The translations under genes and the position numbers were made by a program. 64,000 nucleotides of DNA from Kordiimonas aquimaris (GTDB lineage Bacteria; Pseudomonadota; Alphaproteobacteria; Sphingomonadales; Kordiimonadaceae), in NCBI RefSeq assembly GCF_025574485.1, contig NZ_JAOBPO010000003.1, positions 287,867 to 351,866 of the forward strand, read 5' to 3'. Position 1 is the stretch's first letter. The number at the start of each line of letters is the position of its first letter. Below are positions 57,664-64,000 of this stretch, one piece after another. Below the pieces are notes generated by a model that was not told where the DNA came from, searched no databases, and saw only the letters and a list, made by a program, of their open reading frames with translations.

Positions 57664-57736
57664 TAGACTCTTATTGCTTGTAGCATAATATGATCAAGCG
57701 CATCATGCCCCGGATATTCAGATTCGAGGTTATAGC

Positions 57737-59263
57737 GTGGAAAATATACAAGTCTCAGATGCAGCCAACGATTCAGGTGATCAGCTTAATTACCGGCAGC
57801 CCCCTCATAACCTTGAAGCTGAGCAAGCTATTTTAGGTGCCATTCTCGTCAACAATGAAGCAGCTCAAAAGGTACAGGGGTTCCTGTTACCTGAACATTT
57901 CTACGAACCAGTTCATGGGCGCATTTACGAGTCTGTTCTAAAACTAATGGACAAGAATCAGATTGCTGACCCTGTTAAACTGAAGCCATATTTCGAGAGC
58001 GATGAAGCGCTTGTAGATGTTGGTGGTGCTCAGTATCTAGTCAGGCTTGCTGCCAGTGCGGCAACAATTATCAATACTGAAGATTATGGTCGTACGATCT
58101 ATGATTTGGCCACGCGGCGTTCACTGATTCAAATCGGCGAAGAAATGGTAAACGACGCCTACGATGCGCCAATAGACATTGAAGCCAGTGAACAGATTGC
58201 GGATGCTGAGAAACAATTGTTTGATCTGGCAGAACTTGGTCAGGCAGATTCTGGTGCACAAACGTTTTCACGTGCCCTGAAAACCGCTGTTGAAAGTATT
58301 GAGAGCGCATATAAAGACCCTGACAGTTTATCCGGTGTTACCACTGGCCTTACAAAACTGAACGAACAGATAGGCGGTCTTCATAAGTCTGACCTCATGA
58401 TCCTGGCTGGGCGCCCTGCGATGGGTAAAACAGCGCTTGCAACCAATATCGCATTCAATGCCGCCAAGCGTTGGGCAGATGACATTGTCGCTGGCGTGGA
58501 CATGGAACGTTCAAAAGGTTCGGTAGTTTGCTTCTTCAGTCTAGAGATGTCCGCCGATCAGTTAGCAGCACGGATACTTTCCGACCGGGCTAACCTGCAT
58601 TATCAGGGTGCAGACCCTATTCAGTCGCACGCTATGCGTCAGGGAAAGTTATCAGAAGATCAGTTTCAAGCCATCGCACGCGCTGCTATTGAAATGGAAG
58701 ATGTTCCCCTCTTTATTGATGATACACCTGCTCTATCGATTGCAGGCCTTCGCACGCGAGCAAGACGTTTGAAGCGACAACACAAGCTTGGTTTAGTTGT
58801 CGTAGATTATCTTCAATTGCTGCGCGGCAGTGCAAAAGGCGGAAACGAAAATCGTGTCCAAGAAATTTCGGAAATTACACGGGGACTCAAAGGCTTAGCT
58901 AAAGAACTTCATGTTCCAGTTCTAGCTCTGTCACAGTTGAGTCGGCAAGTGGAACAGCGTGAAAACAAGCGGCCTATGCTGTCTGATCTTCGAGAGTCCG
59001 GCTCTATTGAGCAAGACGCAGATATGGTTATGTTTGTATTCCGTGAAGAATATTACAAGGAAAAAGACGAGCCATCCATGTCAGAGGCAGACAAGCATGC
59101 CCTTTGGCAAGCGGAGATGGCAGAGCTATACGGCAAAGCCGAGGTTATCATTGGCAAACAGCGTCACGGCCCCGTAGGTACCGTGAGACTAGGCTTCAAG
59201 AAAGAAGTAACACGTTTCACTGATCTGATTGATGAAGACCATTTGCCAGATCAACATTTCTAA
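57737..59263 (+). CDS. dnaB: replicative DNA helicase DnaB
   Basis: 508 residues. DnaB is the hexameric 5'-3' helicase of the replication fork. The N-terminal domain (PPHNLEAEQAILGAILVNNE) binds primase; the RecA-like C-terminal domain has Walker A AGRPAMGKTALATNIAF, the H1a glutamate in CFFSLEMSADQLAARIL, Walker B LVVVDYLQLLRG, and the arginine-finger region KQRHGPVGTVRLGF. A short insert (DDIVAGVDMERSKG) after the first helicase motif is of the kind seen in other alphaproteobacterial DnaB proteins. No intein is present. It has its own 130-base upstream region with the DnaA-box cluster. Confidence 0.97.
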   Translation: MENIQVSDAANDSGDQLNYRQPPHNLEAEQAILGAILVNNEAAQKVQGFLLPEHFYEPVHGRIYESVLKLMDKNQIADPVKLKPYFESDEALVDVGGAQYLVRLAASAATIINTEDYGRTIYDLATRRSLIQIGEEMVNDAYDAPIDIEASEQIADAEKQLFDLAELGQADSGAQTFSRALKTAVESIESAYKDPDSLSGVTTGLTKLNEQIGGLHKSDLMILAGRPAMGKTALATNIAFNAAKRWADDIVAGVDMERSKGSVVCFFSLEMSADQLAARILSDRANLHYQGADPIQSHAMRQGKLSEDQFQAIARAAIEMEDVPLFIDDTPALSIAGLRTRARRLKRQHKLGLVVVDYLQLLRGSAKGGNENRVQEISEITRGLKGLAKELHVPVLALSQLSRQVEQRENKRPMLSDLRESGSIEQDADMVMFVFREEYYKEKDEPSMSEADKHALWQAEMAELYGKAEVIIGKQRHGPVGTVRLGFKKEVTRFTDLIDEDHLPDQHF

Positions 59264-59313
59264 TCAGCTACCCATAAATGGGTTTATTAAAACCGAACTG
59301 ATAATCGCTGAAA

Positions 59314-59589
59314 TCAACACTGAATTCGTGTTTGTGAGCCATCTTCGCGTGTTATCGTAATGTCATCATCACCGCGGCCACACTTGATTGTGCCATCTTT
59401 TGTATGAACAACTGTGCGACCATCGTCTGATGAAATAACAACAGATTCGTCATCAATATCTATATCAACGGCAATACGCATGCCGTCACGATCATAATTA
59501 CGGCCATTATTATCAGACATCAGGCTGCCGATAACCATCATGACGGCAATCCCACCAATGGCCGCACCAAAAATCATATTACGTGTCAT
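59314..59589 (-). CDS. small membrane-anchored acidic protein, unknown
   Basis: 91 residues. GGGGAGAA just before the ATG supports translation. A single membrane segment (about residues 6-24) is followed by an Asp-rich extracytoplasmic part made of short strand-turn units (VDIDIDDESVVISSDDGRTV, HTKDGTIKCG, DDDITITREDGSQ). Two cysteines (near residue 70 and the last residue) could form a disulfide. I do not recognise the family. It lies downstream of fdx on the same strand with a 79-base gap. Confidence 0.6.
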   Translation of the reverse strand: MTRNMIFGAAIGGIAVMMVIGSLMSDNNGRNYDRDGMRIAVDIDIDDESVVISSDDGRTVVHTKDGTIKCGRGDDDITITREDGSQTRIQC

Positions 59590-59668
59590 ATCATTCTCCC
59601 CGCGTGTTTATTTTAACACTTATGTATTTTAATATAGTCAATCTTGCTGCATTTAAAAGACTATGGGC

Positions 59669-60007
59669 CTACAACCCCATCATATTGCGACTTTCACGCG
59701 GTATGTGTAGCCTCAAACCATCCAATTCATTTTCAACAATGATTTGACATCCAAGGCGAGATGTACGTCTAAGGCCTGTCGCCAAATCAAGCATTTCTTC
59801 TTCGTCTTCACTTGCTTCCGACAACTTTTCGAAGAACGCATCTTCAACAATTACATGACATGTCGAACATGCCATGTTGCCTTCACACGCACCTTCAATA
59901 TCAATGCCGCCCATGTGCGCAAGTGTCAGTACATTACTGCCTGCAGGGCCTTTTACCATTGTCTCATTGCCATCATGGGTCACAAACACCACCGTCACGT
60001 CACTCAC
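59669..60007 (-). CDS. fdx: 2Fe-2S ferredoxin, ISC/adrenodoxin type
   Basis: 112 residues. Cluster ligands Cys41, Cys47, Cys50 and Cys87 are in the adrenodoxin-type spacing (GACEGNMACSTCHVIV ... RLGCQIIV). It supplies electrons for Fe-S cluster assembly or related steps. It overlaps the first cysteine desulfurase gene by 4 bases, which strongly links it to sulfur mobilisation. Confidence 0.94.
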   Translation of the reverse strand: MSDVTVVFVTHDGNETMVKGPAGSNVLTLAHMGGIDIEGACEGNMACSTCHVIVEDAFFEKLSEASEDEEEMLDLATGLRRTSRLGCQIIVENELDGLRLHIPRESRNMMGL

Positions 60008-61188
60008 TTAGTAAACCCTTCTTTTGAACACCCGCCTTGCTTGGCAACAGCCTCGCTAATTTTTGATATAGCATAATCAATTTCGCCGTCTGTTGTTTGG
60101 CGCCCTATTCCAAGCCTGAGTGATGATTTCGCCTCAGAATCAGAAAGGCCAATGGCCTCTAGAACGTATGATGGGCCCGTCGTTGCAGAGGCGCATGCTG
60201 CGCCGCTTGATACAGCCAACCCACGAACATCTGCAAACAATCTGTCCCCATCTAGCCCAGGAAAGCATACATTCAAATTTCCTATCCAACGGCTGCCTGT
60301 ATCACCATTGATAATCATACCAGGTGCCGCTTTTTTCAGGCCAGCAATCAAACGTATCATCATCGTTCGCAGGCGCCCTTCTTCCTGGGCCATTTCCTGC
60401 CCACAAATTTGAGCAGCCTTACCAAACCCTGCAACAAGTGCAGGAGCTTGCGTGCCTGCTCTTAATCCACCTTCCTGTCCCCCACCTAGCATCTGAGGCT
60501 CTAGTGCCGTTTTATGTGAACGGCGGCGATACAATGCTCCAATTCCCTTGGGGCCATATATTTTATGAGCAGAAATACTCATAAAATCGATATTCATTTT
60601 ATCCACAGCTATGGGAATTTTACCGTAAGCTTGAGCGGCATCAGTGTGAAACAGAACCTCTTTTTCTCGGCAAAGCGCGCCAATTTCATGCAACGGATGA
60701 ATAACACCAATCTCGTTATTTACAGCCATTACAGACACAAGCGCCGTTTCTGATGTGATAGATGCTTTTAGTTGTTTCAGGTCTATCAACCCGTTACGTC
60801 CAACCGGTAAAAAAGTTACATTAAAACCACGCCTTTCCCATGACACAGCAGCTTCCAAAACACACTTGTGTTCAGTGGCTACTGTAATCAAATGAGGTTG
60901 TTTCTCGCCCCATACATCAAGTACACCCTTTAAGGCCAGATTGTTGGCTTCGGTTGCTCCTGATAGAAATGTTATGGTTTCTGCTTGAGCACCAACAACT
61001 TTAGCAACCTGTTCTCTTGCAACATCCAAAGCAACTTCGGCCTCCCAACCAAAACGATGCTCTGCGGAATGTGGGTTACCAAACTTGGTTGTAAGATATG
61101 GCATCATGGCAGCTAGCACACGTTCATCTAACGGTGTTGTAGACTGATAATCCATATAAGCAGATTGTATCAAAGAACCATCATCCAT
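60004..61188 (-). CDS. cysteine desulfurase (NifS/IscS class), second of tandem pair
   Basis: 394 residues. It takes sulfur from cysteine to a persulfide. The Schiff-base Lys is in SISAHKIYGPKGIGALY, phosphate-binding residues in FLSGATEANNLALKG, and the sulfur-carrying Cys loop is AVSSGAACASATTGPSYVLEA, somewhat different from the usual SSGSACSSG. It shares one base with the upstream desulfurase (TAATG) and overlaps fdx by 4 bases. The pair has separate sequences in all regions, so it is an old duplication. Confidence 0.92.
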   Translation of the reverse strand: MDDGSLIQSAYMDYQSTTPLDERVLAAMMPYLTTKFGNPHSAEHRFGWEAEVALDVAREQVAKVVGAQAETITFLSGATEANNLALKGVLDVWGEKQPHLITVATEHKCVLEAAVSWERRGFNVTFLPVGRNGLIDLKQLKASITSETALVSVMAVNNEIGVIHPLHEIGALCREKEVLFHTDAAQAYGKIPIAVDKMNIDFMSISAHKIYGPKGIGALYRRRSHKTALEPQMLGGGQEGGLRAGTQAPALVAGFGKAAQICGQEMAQEEGRLRTMMIRLIAGLKKAAPGMIINGDTGSRWIGNLNVCFPGLDGDRLFADVRGLAVSSGAACASATTGPSYVLEAIGLSDSEAKSSLRLGIGRQTTDGEIDYAISKISEAVAKQGGCSKEGFTK

Positions 61189-62324
61189 TAGCTAGACCGG
61201 TTATCTTGTCGTTTAGCGGTGCGTTTATAAAGTTCCGTCCACGCATCAATCAGTGCGTCAATATCACTCTCTTTCGTTAATCGACCGAGGGAAACACGGA
61301 TAGATGCCTCTGCAACACCATCATCAAACCCCATAGCAGATAAAACGTGCGAAACTTTGACCTTGCCTGAAGAACAGGCTGAACCTGACGAAAGGCAAAT
61401 TCCCTTCAAGTCAAAATGCATTGTTTGTGTTTCGCCGCGAACACCAGGCATGGCAACACAGCTTGTGTTTGCAACACGGGCAGCATTTGCTCCCACAATT
61501 ATTGCGTCACTGTTAAGCGCAGCAACTGCTTCTTCAAAGCGATCACGCAACCCTGACAAAAACTCAGCGTTGCCAGTCTCCTCAAGGGTTTCAATAGCCG
61601 CGACGCCAAATCCAGCAATACCAGCAACATTTTCTGTACCTGACCTGCGGCCAAGCTCCTGACCACCCCCAACTATCATCGGGCGCAAAGGCGCAGTTGA
61701 GCTTGTTACTATGGCACCAACACCTTGCGGACCACCAATTTTATGACTGGACAAAGTCAGATAATCCACACCGAGTTCGCCGAAGTTAATTGTTAGCTTA
61801 CCGGCAGCTTGCACTGCGTCAGTGTGCATACGGCCACCGTACTCATGTGTTAGTGCCGCAGTCTCAGCAACCGGCTGAATAACACCGGTTTCATTATTCA
61901 CAAGCATAACGGAAACAAGCGCCGGTTTTGGAGCATCAGCTAGAATCAACTGCAGTTTTTCAAGGTCAATAACACCGTTTTCATCAACCGGCGCAACAAA
62001 ACAAGGAATATTGGCTTGCTTAGCAGCAGCAAGGCCGCTGTCATGTTCAATTGCAGAGACAATAACAGAAGCACTACCTGAGCCTTTTATAACCGCGTTA
62101 TTAGCCTCGGTTCCACCAGAACAAAATGTAACGTCGCGTGTTCTTGCCGCCACCAAAGCAGCAACCTTTGCCCTTGCTTCTTCGACTATGCCCCGCGCTT
62201 TACGGCCTGCCGCATGTACGGAAGAAGGGTTGCCATAAATCCGCATTGTGTCAGCAACCACAGTGATGACATTTTCGCGAATCGGTGCCGTCGCGTTATA
62301 ATCTATGTATATTGGTGTGTTCAT
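61188..62324 (-). CDS. cysteine desulfurase (NifS/IscS class), first of tandem pair
   Basis: 378 residues from the ATG at 62324 (MNTPIYIDYNATAPI), preferred over an in-frame start at 62381 because the family begins this way. CSGGTEANNAVIKG, the Lys block LSSHKIGGPQGVGAIV and the Cys loop CLSSGSACSSGKVKVSHVLSA are all canonical. It heads the desulfurase-desulfurase-fdx operon. Adjacent Isc/Suf scaffold genes are not in the window, though such genes often lie next to the COG2945 hydrolase upstream. Confidence 0.93.
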   Translation of the reverse strand: MNTPIYIDYNATAPIRENVITVVADTMRIYGNPSSVHAAGRKARGIVEEARAKVAALVAARTRDVTFCSGGTEANNAVIKGSGSASVIVSAIEHDSGLAAAKQANIPCFVAPVDENGVIDLEKLQLILADAPKPALVSVMLVNNETGVIQPVAETAALTHEYGGRMHTDAVQAAGKLTINFGELGVDYLTLSSHKIGGPQGVGAIVTSSTAPLRPMIVGGGQELGRRSGTENVAGIAGFGVAAIETLEETGNAEFLSGLRDRFEEAVAALNSDAIIVGANAARVANTSCVAMPGVRGETQTMHFDLKGICLSSGSACSSGKVKVSHVLSAMGFDDGVAEASIRVSLGRLTKESDIDALIDAWTELYKRTAKRQDNRSS

Positions 62325-62485
62325 AGTCCGCCAAATTAACGAAAAGAATGCTGCATTCAATTGTATTTTACCATAAATCAAGAAGATAGCTTGCGATTCG
62401 ACTAAAAAGTTCGATATATCGTGAGATACAGGGAGTTGCCGTCATTTGGCGCGCACCATTAAATTGCGAAGAAAAAGAACAACCT

Positions 62486-63133
62486 ATGCCCGAAATTATT
62501 TTCAGTGGACCAGCTGGTCGACTAGAGGGCCGGTATCAACCCGGCAAAACAGAAACATCACCACTTGCACTTATTCTTCATCCACATCCGCAACACGGCG
62601 GCACGATGGACAACAAAGTTGCCTACTATCTTTACCACACCTTCGCGCACCGCGGTTTTGCAACATTGCGATTTAACTTCCGCGGTGTTGGTCGGAGCCA
62701 AGGCGAATTTGATAGCGGTGTTGGTGAACTATCTGATGCTGCTTCAGCGCTTGATTGGCTTCAGTCAATGAACCCAAATGCGACAGGTACATGGATCGCC
62801 GGGTTTTCTTTCGGTGCCTGGATTGGTATGCAACTGTTGATGCGCAGGCCTGAGATTAAAGGGTTTATCTCGGTTGCACCGCCAGCAAACCTGTATGATT
62901 TCTCATTCTTGGCACCATGCCCGTCTTCAGGTCTCATTGTTCAAGCTGACCAGGATGATCTCGTGACACCTATCTCAATCGTTAAATTGGTTGAAAAGCT
63001 TAAAACGCAAAAAGCGATTACAATTCAGCACGATGTTATCAGAGGAGCTAATCACTTCTTTGAAACAGAATTGAATGCTTTGATGACTTCCATCAACAGC
63101 TATCTCAATATGCGGTTATCGAACGGCGATTAA
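62486..63133 (+). CDS. COG2945-type alpha/beta hydrolase
   Basis: 215 residues, cytosolic. The nucleophile elbow is IAGFSFGAWIGMQ (GxSxG), with HPHPQHGGTMDNKV near the oxyanion region, the Asp in VQADQDDLVTP, and the His in IRGANHFFETEL. This group is often found beside cysteine desulfurase/Suf genes in Alphaproteobacteria; its substrate is unknown. It is divergent from the desulfurase operon across 161 bases and converges on anmK, overlapping by 4 bases. Confidence 0.85.
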   Translation: MPEIIFSGPAGRLEGRYQPGKTETSPLALILHPHPQHGGTMDNKVAYYLYHTFAHRGFATLRFNFRGVGRSQGEFDSGVGELSDAASALDWLQSMNPNATGTWIAGFSFGAWIGMQLLMRRPEIKGFISVAPPANLYDFSFLAPCPSSGLIVQADQDDLVTPISIVKLVEKLKTQKAITIQHDVIRGANHFFETELNALMTSINSYLNMRLSNGD

Positions 63134-64000
63134 CGCTTGGCCCTATAAGGTCGCTTCTTTGGTAAATTGGCAACCCCGCCAACAGTTGGGCTACTACACC
63201 CTGTAGTTTCCGGAAAACTACAGGGTAGTCCGCGCTCACTTCGCGTTGCGAGAAAAGCAAATGCTTCAGCTTCCAAAGCATCTCCGCGCCAACCCAGCAC
63301 TTCAACAGGATCAACAAGCACAGGCATGCGGCGTCGCAGTCTTCGCATCAATGTTTGATTGTGTCGCCCACCACCACAAATATACCAAGCTTCCGGTGGC
63401 TCAGGAAAATGGCTTTGCGCTGCAACAATTGATTCGACAATGAAATCTGTTAGCGTTGCCGCGCCGTCTTCCGCACTAAGCCCACGAACGGCTTGCATAT
63501 TAAAATCGTCACGATCAAGTGTTTTTGGGGGCACATCATCGAAGTATGATGTTGCCATCATGCCCATGACAACCTCCTGATGAGCCATGCCGCGAGCCGC
63601 TAAATTACCATCAACATCATAAGTCTGATTAGTGTGGAGTTGCGCCCAGTCATCAACGACCGCGTTACCTGGCCCAGTATCAAATGCGATCATTTCAATT
63701 TCATCATCTTCGATACGGAGCCACGTTACGTTGGCAACACCGCCCAAATTCAATACCGCAACAGTTTTGTGTCGCCCACTTTGAGCAGCAAGTGCCGCAT
63801 GATAGATCGGCACTAACGGCGCGCCTTCACCGCCAGCTTCCATATCAGCGGAACGGAAGTCATTTAAAACCTTAATACCTGTTTGACCTGCCAAGCGGCC
63901 TCCATCGCCAATTTGCCACGTCCATCCTAAATCAGGCCGGTGAATAAGGGTTTGGCCATGAAAACCAATCAAATCAACGTCGCTCGCAACTTGCCCAGTT
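63130..64000 (-). CDS. anmK: anhydro-N-acetylmuramic acid kinase, 5' end beyond the window
   Basis: At least 289 residues of a family usually about 370 long; the reading frame is open at the right edge (TGQVASDVDLIGFHGQTL continues upstream of 63972), so the N-terminal ATP-binding part lies outside. It phosphorylates anhydroMurNAc in cell-wall recycling. Seen here are IGFHGQTLIHRP, GGVANVTWLRI, FDTGPGNAVVDDW and YICGGGRHNQTLMRRL. Overlap with the convergent hydrolase gene is 4 bases. Confidence 0.93.
   Translation of the reverse strand, partial: TGQVASDVDLIGFHGQTLIHRPDLGWTWQIGDGGRLAGQTGIKVLNDFRSADMEAGGEGAPLVPIYHAALAAQSGRHKTVAVLNLGGVANVTWLRIEDDEIEMIAFDTGPGNAVVDDWAQLHTNQTYDVDGNLAARGMAHQEVVMGMMATSYFDDVPPKTLDRDDFNMQAVRGLSAEDGAATLTDFIVESIVAAQSHFPEPPEAWYICGGGRHNQTLMRRLRRRMPVLVDPVEVLGWRGDALEAEAFAFLATRSERGLPCSFPETTGCSSPTVGGVANLPKKRPYRAKR

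Noticed and set aside
59266-59290. CCCATAAATGGGTTT after dnaB as a terminator
   Set aside because: The loop would be only two bases and the T tract is broken; too weak to call.
60599-60607. An exact DnaA box, TTATCCACA
   Set aside because: It is inside the coding sequence of a cysteine desulfurase and is isolated, so it is best explained by codons, unlike the intergenic cluster before dnaB.

Overview
The window is chromosomal DNA from a Gram-negative alphaproteobacterium of moderate GC (mid-40s percent by eye). The placement rests on alphaproteobacterial families and gene orders: a short Hda-type DnaA homologue beside ppk/ppx, a DUF2066 protein divergent from purM-purN, a DUF1489 protein, an AspRS/Rnd divergent pair, ISC-type ferredoxin with cysteine desulfurases, and rpsF-rpsR-rplI-dnaB. 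A marine Kordiimonas-like lineage would fit, but that is inference. About 60 protein genes fill the window. No gene-free gap exceeds about 235 bases, and I see no rRNA, tRNA, CRISPR array, prophage or complete insertion sequence.

Layout. 0.1-3.2 kb: a secreted beta-propeller protein, an MDR oxidoreductase and a membrane-anchored nitrilase-like protein without catalytic residues. 3.2-7.8 kb: cutA-ctaA, a DUF6151 protein and an NMT1/ThiY-type ABC importer. 7.9-12.5 kb: der, bamB, a YfgM-like protein and panB, a GTPase, outer-membrane assembly and pantothenate block. 12.7-14.2 kb: a small membrane protein and a SASA-type esterase, with a perfect inverted repeat and what may be a solitary IS end between them. 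14.2-28.4 kb: guaA, aspS, rnd, an M28 peptidase, a TfoX C-terminal protein, ppx, ppk1, hda, an AI-2E exporter and DUF2066. 28.5-32.0 kb: purM-purN, an atypical sensor kinase, a signal-peptide relic and ndk. 32.2-36.3 kb: an ABC-F ATPase, a doubled DUF417 membrane protein and a Tat-exported class V aminotransferase. 36.3-44.1 kb: holC, pepA, then lptD-surA-pdxA-ksgA. 44.1-50.4 kb: the minus-strand series fabD-fabG-acpP-fabF-mltG-yicC-gmk. 50.6-56.0 kb: DUF1489, a dehalogenase-like hydrolase with leuC-leuD, and a double-propeller protein. 56.3-59.3 kb: rpsF-rpsR-rplI and dnaB. 59.3-64.0 kb: a small anchored protein, ferredoxin, two tandem cysteine desulfurases, an alpha/beta hydrolase and the 3' part of anmK.

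Most of the content is core metabolism and envelope or replication housekeeping. The strongest unexplained signal is a compact cluster of DnaA-box sequences directly upstream of dnaB; an Hda-type regulator of DnaA is encoded in the same window. Other points of interest are proteins with altered active sites (the nitrilase-like protein and the histidine kinase), domain duplications or fusions (doubled DUF417, double propeller), a PqqD-like or winged-helix-like tail on the M28 peptidase, and relics suggesting past rearrangement. I did not find a clear new multi-gene defence or mobile system.
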